The notes beneath the pieces were generated by a model, which was not told the origin of the DNA, did not search any database, and saw only the letters and a program-made list of their open reading frames with translations. Below, in pieces: positions 1-5,981 of a stretch of 8,624 nucleotides of DNA (the first letter of the stretch is position 1; the number at the start of each line of letters is the position of its first letter). Source of the stretch: Phycisphaerales bacterium. GTDB lineage: Bacteria; Planctomycetota; Phycisphaerae; Tepidisphaerales; Tepidisphaeraceae. Where the stretch lies: the NCBI GenBank assembly GCA_003153655.1, contig PMAK01000029.1, positions 8,232 through 16,855 on the forward strand, written 5' to 3'. The position numbers and the translations under genes are program-made.

Positions 1-191
1 CTCGCCGATAAGAGTGGCCGCCCATTAGCGTGCTCCTCAGTTGATATCTCGTCGAGGATTTTGGCGATCTGATTTCGGTGGTCGGCGCGGCCCATATCTA
101 ATTCGGCGAGTGGCGCGATGTCGCTGTAGGTGAGCGGGCGACCATGTTGAACAGCCGCATTCTTTAGGGCATCGTAGATTTTCTCGTTCAT
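1..191 (-). CDS. Small conserved protein, N-terminal part only (runs off left edge)
   Basis: The first 63 residues of a protein of unknown function; the rest lies beyond the left edge. It starts at ATG 191-189, preceded by a good ribosome-binding site (AGAGGA, six bases upstream of the ATG). The visible part reads as two or three helices (MNEKIYDALKNAA, then LTYSDIAPLAELDMG and DHRNQIAKILDEIS), followed by EEHANGRPLLSA. From memory, this pattern (helices, 'D-HRN-IA-IL-EIS--EH--GRPLLSA') occurs in an unnamed family of about 120-150 residues found near DNA-modification and defence genes; it suggests a small winged-helix-like fold, but I cannot assign a reaction. It is the most downstream visible gene of the leftward cluster. 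The 144-base gap to the preceding gene contains no stop codon in this reading frame, but the Shine-Dalgarno sequence supports the ATG used here. Confidence 0.7.
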   Translation of the reverse strand, partial: MNEKIYDALKNAAVQHGRPLTYSDIAPLAELDMGRADHRNQIAKILDEISTEEHANGRPLLSA

Positions 192-335
192 TTGGATTCC
201 TCTTTTTTCATCGCGGTATCGCACAATCAACAGCCTTGGGTCGATCGCAAAGGAAAGCCGATGTATGCCATAATCACTTCTGCGGTTTCCAGCAACAACG
301 ACCAGCCCGGTGGCGTAGCTAATTCCTTCGTTGGA

Positions 336-650
336 CTACCGTTTAAAATGATGTTTCGGAAACCGCTTCTGAAATTCGAGCAAAACCACTTCGTCCTCAA
401 ACCTTTTAAATCCCTGACGTTTCATCTCCGCAGCAAAATCCAAGCTTCGTTCCGTTCCGGCCACTGCCGCCCAGAAATATTTCACCATACCGGTGGCGTC
501 GAGAGCAGTCATCCGGGTAATTGTGAGTCGAACCCCGGCCTTCAGCGGCTTTGATGCCGCTGAAGAGGACAAGATGGGATCGAACACCATCGTATGAAGG
601 AAAGCCATAATCGCTGTCTCGTCACTGCCGGTTGCGTGGGATTTGTTCAT
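336..650 (-). CDS. Hypothetical 104-residue protein
   Basis: A 104-residue protein with no function I can name. Start ATG 650-648 has an AGGAAA ribosome-binding site six bases upstream. It is soluble, without signal peptide or membrane segment. Visible segments are an N-terminal helix (ETAIMAFLHTMVF, about residues 11-23), a small-residue linker (SSSAASKPLKAG), a basic helix (RLTITRMTALDATGMVKYFW, about 41-60) and a C-terminal helical half with FAAEMKRQGFKRFED and LLEFQKRF. I have a loose memory of similar short proteins (with the pattern AAGMV-YFWSA--GT--S) in proteobacterial accessory regions, which is why I call it a gene rather than noise. It lies 19 bases downstream of the remnant frame at 670-861 and is probably co-transcribed with the helicase. 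Its start context (AGGAA, then CAAATGAAC) closely resembles that of the next gene at 191. It ends with TAG at 338-336. Confidence 0.6.
   Translation of the reverse strand: MNKSHATGSDETAIMAFLHTMVFDPILSSSAASKPLKAGVRLTITRMTALDATGMVKYFWAAVAGTERSLDFAAEMKRQGFKRFEDEVVLLEFQKRFPKHHFKR
541..564. repeat. Perfect 9-bp inverted repeat (hairpin) inside the 104-residue gene
   Basis: TTCAGCGGC at 541-549 is the exact reverse complement of GCCGCTGAA at 556-564, with a six-base loop. It lies within the coding sequence over the SSAASKPLK segment, so in mRNA it would form a compact GC-rich stem-loop about 90 bases into the message. No T-run follows, so it is not an ordinary rho-independent terminator. It may be incidental to the codons or could slow ribosomes or mark a processing site. 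Confidence 0.5.
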
Positions 651-669
651 TTGAATTTCCTAGAAGGCG

Positions 670-861
670 CTATTCGACTGCCGTCACATCGGCCGCGGGT
701 CCCGCATCGTCATGATCGTTGTCCTCACCGGCCCTTTCTTGTTTCTTCAGCTTTCCTTCATTCAGCGTGATCCGTCCCTTTTGCGGGTAAATGCAGATGT
801 TCGCCGCCGCGCGGCGACCGGCTCTGGTGCTACGGTTATATCTGCTAATTTTCCCTAGCAA
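670..861 (-). pseudogene. Open remnant between helicase and 104-residue gene, probably a truncated gene tail
   Basis: A 63-codon open frame that begins only at a TTG (861-859) overlapping the helicase stop codon. It has no visible Shine-Dalgarno sequence. It contains a basic stretch (YNRSTRAGRRAAANICIYP), a KGRITLNEGKLKKQE segment and a very acidic end (EDNDHDDAGPAADVTAVE), and stops 19 bases before the next gene, as the tail of an operon gene would. I read it as the 3' end of a gene whose 5' part has been lost, joined to the shortened helicase by a deletion. The alternatives are a real small gene translationally coupled to the helicase, or a chance open frame. I do not recognise the sequence. 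Confidence 0.3.
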
Positions 862-3485
862 TTGTTGTAGAGCGTGAGAAGGCGATTGAGTTCAGCCGGG
901 GGGAGAAAGTTGTAGAAGACAATCTTCTCGCGGAAGGGAACCACATCGGGCCGCTCGGCAGAAATACGGTCTTCCGTTTCAGGGTTACGACGCCGATCGA
1001 CGCGGCCGATGCGCTGCATGAGCCGGACAGGGTTCCAGTGCAAGTCGTAGTTGATTAGCCGAGCGGCATCCTGAAGGTTCAGACCTTCGGAGAGAACGTC
1101 GGTGCTGATGAGCACACGGATTTCCTCATCCCCGGCATCCTTCAATTCCTGCGTGCCCGAGCTGTTGTAATAGGGACTGAATCGGCGAATGGTTGAAAGG
1201 CGGGCAGCGCCGGCAGTACGGCTGTCGATACGCTCGACGCCCTTGATTTTCGCTGCCGTCAGGCGATCGAGGAGATAATCAGCCGTGTCGGCAAACTCGG
1301 TGAAGATCAGCAGCTTGCCGTTGGCCAGCGCAGGATCGTCCTTGAGCATCTTCAACAGCTTTTTGAGCTTGTCGTCGTTGCGATGGTCGAATTTGTCGAG
1401 CTCGGAATAGAATTCGACCAGTTGATCTAGATCAGCGATGCTGACCATTAGCATCTCGCCAACCCTATATTCATCGCGGGCAAGTCGAGGGTAGGACTGG
1501 GCAAATTCATCTTCCTCCACATCATCATCAGCTTCATCGTCGTCGGCATCTTCGATGCCATCACGGAACAGGTCCGGGTGGCGAGCCTTGATTGCTTCAA
1601 CCAGCTTGACGTGGGTGTGACGCCAGCCTGCAATCGCTGCCTTTTCTTCGTCAGTTTCAGAGTTGGTTGTTGCCCATCCGAGCAACTTCACAAATAGACG
1701 ATCGCAGGAGTTGCGGAATGCCTCAACAGAACTTTCAAACCGTTTGAGGAAGGATGTGCGGATGAGCGCGACGACCGCCTTCTGTCGGTTTTCGTCGCCG
1801 GGATCGATTTCCTTGGATGATCCCTTGTAATAGAACAAGGGGTAATACATCGGTAGGGTAAACAGTGGCTCTTCCTTGTCGAAGGCGCGTTCCAGAATTC
1901 CCAGAAGCCTGCCATAAACAGTTCGGAGAGAGTAGTCGGCCCGCTGGGGCGGGTCGCGGGGCGGGAACATTGTTACGGGCGCTCCGGCATCCTGCTGCTT
2001 TTGCTTGACGAACGCCCGGCTGCGCTGCACGACCAGGGCACTAACAAGCGGGTCTGCCGCCATAATCGCTTTGGCGTCTTCGTTATCGACCAATGTCGGC
2101 GCATTGCCGGTGGAAGCGCCGTCGAGCCGGGCTTCCATTCGCTTGAAGTGTGCGGTGACCGAATGGATGCCGAGCCGGCGCGCAAAGTGATCCTCCTTTT
2201 TCTGCGTGAAAATCTCGATCATGTGGCGCAGATCGTGGAAAGAGTTGTTGATTGGCGTGGCGGTCAGCATGAAGACCTGCTTGTGCGCACCGCTTGAAGA
2301 CGGGACCAGATCGAACAGTTCGCGGTAGCGAGATCGGCCGGTGCGGGCGAACAGGCCAGGCTCCTGCGCCTTTTTCGGAGCTTCTAAGAATCCGACCCCT
2401 GTGCCAGCAGCGCCCGGGTTTCGGAAGTGGTGAGCTTCATCAATAATGATGACATGGGCGCGTTCTTTTGCGTCTTCAAAATCTTCACGGGTCTTGAATA
2501 ATCCCAAATCCGTATGTGCGGCGACAAAAAGGTTGCTGAAACTATTCCCGCTGAGTCGGCGCAGATACTTTTTCAGATTGGGCTTCCAGACCGACTCCAC
2601 AGCTCCCTTTGGGGCGAGAAGGATCACATTCTTTTTTTCGTGAACGATCAGCCGTTCGATGAGCATCAAGCCGACAAAGGTTTTGCCAAGGCCTACTCCA
2701 TCGCAGAGAAGTGCGCCGTCGAAGGTATCTGCGATTTTGATCAGATTGCGGTAACCTTCGTACTGATACCCGTCCAGGACACTAAACATCCGAGATTGTG
2801 ATTGCTCCCACTTTTGATCACCAATGGTTGCATCGATGAACAGTTCCTGAAGTGATTTGGCGTAAACATCGAATGGGGTATACAGGCGAACGTGCCGTTC
2901 GACAGTTTGTAGGATCTCTGAGGTGACATCTACGCCGAGATCCCAGTGCCGATCGAACCATTTGGCCAATTCCACGGCATTCGCGCCGGCGTGCGTCGTA
3001 TTCAGTTCAATGTTTTCTGTCAGGCCAGGAACCGTGAAGTTGGATGAACCAGCCATCGCAAGGGTCTGGCCGGTATTGCGGGCGATATAGGCCTTGGCGT
3101 GGAATTTGTCTTGAGTATATACACGGCAGGCGATCTTTTTGGATTTCAGGGATTCGACTACCGCGTCAACGCCATCAAGAAAGTCATCGCGACGTTTTTG
3201 AACTTCAAGACTCTCGTTGAGGGTCTGGGTTATCTGTTTGAGCGCCTGTTCGAATGCGGCCTTGGTTCGAAGCGAGACATCTGTCCCCATCAGAATACGG
3301 ATGTTTTTGGTGCGGGGCCATTCATCCCGGAGTGACAGAAGGCCGCCGATTTCAAAGGTGCCGGTGGCGACATCGATTTGCGTACCAGGCACACACCAAT
3401 CGCGGAGATGATGGACGACCTTTCGATCGTCGCCGCTATTGTCGATGATGAATGGCCCGGTTCGCGACGATTTGGATTCTGACAT
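855..3485 (-). CDS. PLD-domain SNF2-like superfamily II helicase, probably C-terminally truncated
   Basis: An 876-residue DNA-dependent ATPase/translocase with an N-terminal phospholipase-D-like domain, a combination typical of anti-phage and modification-linked loci. Start ATG 3485-3483 has GGGAG six bases upstream. A single HKD motif lies at H129, K131 and the GSSNF segment 146-150. The helicase core follows: motif I GVGLGKT (263-269), motif II DEAH (349-352), motif III LTATP (407-411), a long insert with a very acidic run (DADDDEADDDVEEDE, 646-660), motif IV LLIFTEFADTADYL (725-738), motif V STDVLSEGLNLQ (794-805) and motif VI QRIGRVDRR (824-832). All key ATPase residues are present. A lone HKD suggests nuclease activity only as a dimer, or DNA binding only. 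The protein ends at LLTLYNNC, 45 residues after motif VI. From memory, relatives continue for roughly 150-250 residues from this LLTLY point, so I infer a premature end. It is 82 bases downstream of, and probably co-transcribed with, the winged-helix gene. Confidence 0.9.
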   Translation of the reverse strand: MSESKSSRTGPFIIDNSGDDRKVVHHLRDWCVPGTQIDVATGTFEIGGLLSLRDEWPRTKNIRILMGTDVSLRTKAAFEQALKQITQTLNESLEVQKRRDDFLDGVDAVVESLKSKKIACRVYTQDKFHAKAYIARNTGQTLAMAGSSNFTVPGLTENIELNTTHAGANAVELAKWFDRHWDLGVDVTSEILQTVERHVRLYTPFDVYAKSLQELFIDATIGDQKWEQSQSRMFSVLDGYQYEGYRNLIKIADTFDGALLCDGVGLGKTFVGLMLIERLIVHEKKNVILLAPKGAVESVWKPNLKKYLRRLSGNSFSNLFVAAHTDLGLFKTREDFEDAKERAHVIIIDEAHHFRNPGAAGTGVGFLEAPKKAQEPGLFARTGRSRYRELFDLVPSSSGAHKQVFMLTATPINNSFHDLRHMIEIFTQKKEDHFARRLGIHSVTAHFKRMEARLDGASTGNAPTLVDNEDAKAIMAADPLVSALVVQRSRAFVKQKQQDAGAPVTMFPPRDPPQRADYSLRTVYGRLLGILERAFDKEEPLFTLPMYYPLFYYKGSSKEIDPGDENRQKAVVALIRTSFLKRFESSVEAFRNSCDRLFVKLLGWATTNSETDEEKAAIAGWRHTHVKLVEAIKARHPDLFRDGIEDADDDEADDDVEEDEFAQSYPRLARDEYRVGEMLMVSIADLDQLVEFYSELDKFDHRNDDKLKKLLKMLKDDPALANGKLLIFTEFADTADYLLDRLTAAKIKGVERIDSRTAGAARLSTIRRFSPYYNSSGTQELKDAGDEEIRVLISTDVLSEGLNLQDAARLINYDLHWNPVRLMQRIGRVDRRRNPETEDRISAERPDVVPFREKIVFYNFLPPAELNRLLTLYNNC

Positions 3486-3567
3486 GGGGCGCTCCCGCCT
3501 TTCCTGACAAGTTTAATGAACGGCGAACAGAATCACCAACAAATGAATATTTCTCGTCCGCGTAAAT

Positions 3568-4176
3568 CTATCGATGGGGCAACTGCTCCCATTGGGCTTC
3601 AACTGCGTGCTGTAAATCGCCAGCCACGGAAACTGTGTAACCCTGCCGACCGTGGCGCTCGAGCAGCCCCGCGATGACAAGCCAGGCAAGACATAGATAT
3701 GCCTGATAGCTGGGCAGTTCAGCGTTCCGTTCGTCGAGAAGCGGCAAAATCTCTTCAGTGGTGAAACGTTCGCCAGATGATCCGACTTCAACAATGCGCG
3801 TCACTAGCCGATCCAAAATAGCTCGCGGACTGCGATGTTCATAAGTTGATCGGTCCGACTTTGACCAGCCGACTTTTATCAAGGTGTCATCTTCTCGCTT
3901 AAATCGCGGGTATTCAGTGGTCTTTGCAGTTGCCGACGGTTTTTTGGCCATCGGCGAACCGGAAACCGCCGCCGGTCTAGCGCCAGTAGCCGACGATGGC
4001 TGAACATCCTGCTTCGGTCCTGCGCCGGGGCGCAAAGTCCCGGCAACCCGCTGCGCCAGGCCCAGCAACATGCTTGCCCGAGGGTAGTCTCGCTCAGACG
4101 CCGCCTCGGCAGCTAATGCAGCAAGCGCCTTTTCAGCCCCCTCGATAATTTCCTGAGACCTGCGGTCAAAGTCCAT
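3568..4176 (-). CDS. Winged-helix-like hypothetical protein upstream of the helicase
   Basis: A 202-residue protein with no firm family name. The N-terminal helical segment (about residues 1-50, FDRRSQEIIEGAEKALAAL then ERDYPRASMLLGLAQRV) is followed by a low-complexity Pro/Ala/Ser/Lys linker (50-88). A C-terminal domain (89-190) opens with YPRFKRE and KVGWSKSDRSTYEHR. It ends in what looks like a winged helix: RFTTEEILPLL, SYQAYLCLAWLVIAGLLERH, then GRQGYTV as the wing. That suggests DNA or modified-DNA recognition, possibly recruiting the helicase made by the next gene; this is inference. I chose ATG 4176 because a consensus promoter places +1 on its A. GTG 4191 and ATG 4182 are in frame but fall in or next to the -10 box, and none of the three has a Shine-Dalgarno sequence. 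First gene of the leftward cluster. Confidence 0.75.
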   Translation of the reverse strand: MDFDRRSQEIIEGAEKALAALAAEAASERDYPRASMLLGLAQRVAGTLRPGAGPKQDVQPSSATGARPAAVSGSPMAKKPSATAKTTEYPRFKREDDTLIKVGWSKSDRSTYEHRSPRAILDRLVTRIVEVGSSGERFTTEEILPLLDERNAELPSYQAYLCLAWLVIAGLLERHGRQGYTVSVAGDLQHAVEAQWEQLPHR

Positions 4177-4182
4177 GCCCAT

Positions 4183-4210
4183 ATAATACACAATACAGCT
4201 ACAGCGTCAA
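4183..4210 (-). promoter_or_regulatory. Sigma-70-type promoter of the winged-helix/helicase operon
   Basis: On the minus strand, TTGACG (4210-4205) and TATTAT (4188-4183) are separated by 16 bases, a near-consensus housekeeping promoter. If the last base of the -10 box is at -7, +1 falls on base 4176, the A of the ATG proposed for the winged-helix gene, which implies a leaderless message. Confidence 0.65.
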
Positions 4211-4303
4211 TCGTATTCTTCAGGCAAAGATTCATTCACCACTATTTTTTCGTCGTATTTTCGGTCAAAGTCACTTATATGCTTTTGGACAATGGTCTTA
4301 TAA

Positions 4304-4327
4304 AAATTAGCGCGACCGCGATAATTT
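4304..4327. promoter_or_regulatory. Near-palindromic operator candidate in the divergent intergenic region
   Basis: A 24-base interrupted palindrome: left arm AAATTAGCGCG, centre AC, right arm CGCGATAATTT. The arms match as inverted repeats at 10 of 11 positions. It has AT-rich outer parts and a CGCG core on each side, as dimeric helix-turn-helix or ribbon-helix-helix operators often do. It ends three bases before the proposed -35 box of dndB and lies about 95 bases upstream of the leftward -35 box. DndB homologues have been reported to repress their own dnd operons, so DndB or the winged-helix protein is a candidate ligand; that link is inference. Confidence 0.5.
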
Positions 4328-4329
4328 CG

Positions 4330-4358
4330 TTGTATTATATAAACTAAGTTGTTATATT
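4330..4358 (+). promoter_or_regulatory. Putative dndB promoter
   Basis: TTGTAT (4330-4335) and TATATT (4353-4358) with a 17-base spacer fit a moderate sigma-70 promoter in the most AT-rich stretch of the window. Transcription would start near 4365, giving a 5' leader of about 117 bases before the dndB start. An alternative -10 box TATTAT at 4333-4338 has no good -35; its -35 position would fall inside the palindrome at 4304-4327. Confidence 0.4.
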
Positions 4359-4496
4359 TCTTTGAAGTTGCTCAACGGTTCGCGCGGCTGCCATCCATTT
4401 TCGGAATGCAGCGTCGAGACCCGGAAGAAATCGATCCTCAACCTTAGATGATCCAGCGGGGCGCGTCGCTGGAGCGATTGGTTGTTTATTATGAAA
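4344..4496 (-). pseudogene. Start-less open frame in the divergent region, possible gene-tail relic
   Basis: Fifty codons are open on the minus strand between a TGA (4499-4497) and a TAG (4346-4344). The deduced residues look protein-like rather than random: GSSKVEDRFLPGLDAAF, then RKWMAAARTVEQLQRNITT, which would form an amphipathic C-terminal helix. There is no start codon near the beginning; the only ATG (4394-4392) would give 16 residues. It could be the 3' stub of a gene once upstream of the winged-helix gene in the same direction, with dndB inserted across it. A chance open frame antisense to the dndB leader is also possible. I do not recognise the family. Confidence 0.2.
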
Positions 4497-5693
4497 TCAC
4501 AATATAAACATCGGAGTTCGGTCCGGGCCAAGCTTTCAAAGGCGGTGTTCGCTGTGGAGCTTCCCGATCTCGAACTCCATACACGGGATCAAATCCCCAA
4601 GGAGTCCAGAATGATCGTTACTTTCCCTGCAATGCGTGGCTACATCGGCCAGCGGCAATACTTTTCCAGCCTGATGAAGCTGAGCACAATTCCCAAGATG
4701 TTCACGTTCCGTGACTGGGCAGATGCAACACCCGAAGATCGCGAGCAGCGAGTGCTGAATCAGAAGCGCGTGCCCCAGATCGCTCGGTACATCACCGAAA
4801 ATGAGGATGGGTATCTCTTCGCTTCCATAACCGCATCGTATAAGTGTGATGTGACGTTCAAGCCCGCTGACGGCAAAGACGGCTCAATCGGGACGCTGGA
4901 GATGGATTTTGACACGGCCAGCTTCGTCATCAACGACGGTCAGCATCGATGTGCCGCCATCGCACAAGCTATCAAAATGAACGCAGCGCTCGCAGAAGAA
5001 AGCATCAGCGTGTTGTTGTTTCCGTATGAAAGCCGGAGCCGGGTACAGCAGATGTTCAGCGATCTGAATCGGTTCGTGGCGAAAACCAGCAAGTCGCTGG
5101 ATATACTGTTCGATAAGCGCGATCCGATGAGCACTGTGACGCTGGAGGTCTGCGAAAGAGTGCCAGTGTTTAAAGATCAAGTGGATAAAGATGCTGTGAG
5201 CCTACCTGTGCGCAGCCGCCATTTGTTCAGTCTTGCAGCCCTCTACGACGCCAACCAGGAATTGCTGCGGGACCGGGAGGAAGAGGCAACTCAGCATGAG
5301 ATGGTTGCGACGGCGGTGGAGTTCTGGAAGGAAGTCTCCAAAGCAATGCCAGCTTGGGGCAAGGTGAAGATCGGTGACCTGAAAGCCATGGAATTGCGTC
5401 AAAGTAACCTCTCCAGCCATTCGACCATCTTGCGCGCAATCGGCTCTATCGGCGCGGAACTGATGCGTGAGCATCCGTCAGATTGGAAAGCGAAGGTGGC
5501 CGAGTTGGGCCACGTCGATTGGAAAAAGAGCAACCGCGACTGGGAGAATGTCTGCATCGTGGCAGGCTCAGTAGTCTCCAACCGCCAGGCGCGGGCGGCG
5601 ACCAAAGCGTATCTCAAAAGGCATCTCCAACTCCCTCTCACAGATCCGGAGGCCAAAGCGCTGCCCGAATTGGAAGGGGCTTTGGCCGAGTGA
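4482..5693 (+). CDS. dndB: DndB-family DGQHR protein
   Basis: A 403-residue member of the DGQHR/DndB family. In phosphorothioation systems DndB controls modification level and dnd transcription and is not the sulfur-inserting enzyme. The signature motif DGQHR is at 152-156 within FVINDGQHRCAAI. Other family hallmarks are FPAMRGYIGQRQYF (48-61), LSTIPKMF (67-74), the Asp/Asn-rich QQMFSDLNRFVAKTSKSL (189-206), RSRHLFSLAALYDAN (244-258) and a C-terminal segment WENVCIVAGSVVSNRQARA (354-372). The length is close to that of known DndB proteins. TTG 4482 is favoured because GGAG (4471-4474) lies seven bases upstream; the in-frame ATG 4491 is too far from it, and is the alternative start. No dndA, C, D or E is present nearby. 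It is divergent from the helicase operon and shares its regulatory region. The protein is cytoplasmic, without signal or membrane segments. Confidence 0.85.
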   Translation: MFIMKSQYKHRSSVRAKLSKAVFAVELPDLELHTRDQIPKESRMIVTFPAMRGYIGQRQYFSSLMKLSTIPKMFTFRDWADATPEDREQRVLNQKRVPQIARYITENEDGYLFASITASYKCDVTFKPADGKDGSIGTLEMDFDTASFVINDGQHRCAAIAQAIKMNAALAEESISVLLFPYESRSRVQQMFSDLNRFVAKTSKSLDILFDKRDPMSTVTLEVCERVPVFKDQVDKDAVSLPVRSRHLFSLAALYDANQELLRDREEEATQHEMVATAVEFWKEVSKAMPAWGKVKIGDLKAMELRQSNLSSHSTILRAIGSIGAELMREHPSDWKAKVAELGHVDWKKSNRDWENVCIVAGSVVSNRQARAATKAYLKRHLQLPLTDPEAKALPELEGALAE

Positions 5694-5696
5694 TCG

Positions 5697-5757
5697 ATAC
5701 GCATTGGCTGGCGGGATCGACATCGTGCGGTGCCCGCCAGCCTGCGGCAAAGCGTAT
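5697..5757 (+). terminator. Terminator-like long hairpin just after dndB
   Basis: Four bases after the dndB stop codon begins a nested inverted repeat. The outer arms are ATACGC (5697-5702) and GCGTAT (5752-5757). The inner arms are a perfect 10-bp pair, GGCTGGCGGG (5706-5715) and CCCGCCAGCC (5733-5742), with a 17-base loop. The position suits transcript termination or 3'-end protection for dndB, but no T-tract follows, so it is not a classical intrinsic terminator. Confidence 0.4.
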
Positions 5758-5981
5758 GTGCCGGGACATGATGGTGTTCAAAGATTGCGCGAAATTCGGT
5801 TCCGGAATATTGGTCGGATGGCCGCACGAGAGTCCAGTTATCGGCACGCATGAAATAACCCACAGGGTGATTGGCGCGGCGATAGTCCATCGCGGATTCA
5901 TACTGCTGGCGCCGCGTTCTGGATGGGCGGGAGTTTGGCCCTGGCTGTGACGCTGGCGTTAGAAGTCGAGGGGCCGTGGCG

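Larger units (their letters stand above)
4181..4340. repeat. 10-bp inverted repeat TGTATTATAT flanking the divergent region
   Basis: TGTATTATAT occurs on the plus strand at 4331-4340 and, exactly, on the minus strand at 4190-4181. The minus-strand copy contains the -10 box of the leftward promoter. The plus-strand copy lies just upstream of dndB, where its TATTAT (4333-4338) could be an alternative -10 box. This suggests matched promoter cores, or a pair of sites for one regulator, controlling the two divergent transcripts. Confidence 0.45.

Noticed and set aside
192..554. A 120-codon plus-strand open frame at the left end
   Set aside because: It is antisense to the 104-residue gene, which has a proper ribosome-binding site and a more protein-like composition; the plus-strand start has no convincing Shine-Dalgarno sequence.
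3486..3567. A separate promoter for the helicase in the gap after the winged-helix gene (TTGTTG followed by TCATTA)
   Set aside because: The -10 match is poor and the gap is short. Co-transcription with the winged-helix gene is simpler.
4425..5700. Direct repeats flanking dndB as attachment or target-site duplications (GATCGAT-like words near 4430 and 5692)
   Set aside because: The shared words are only 6-7 bases and not placed symmetrically, so this is expected by chance.
5483..5950. A 155-codon plus-strand open frame overlapping the end of dndB
   Set aside because: It starts in a different frame inside dndB and has no recognised motif. Its part beyond dndB is probably just open by chance in GC-rich sequence.
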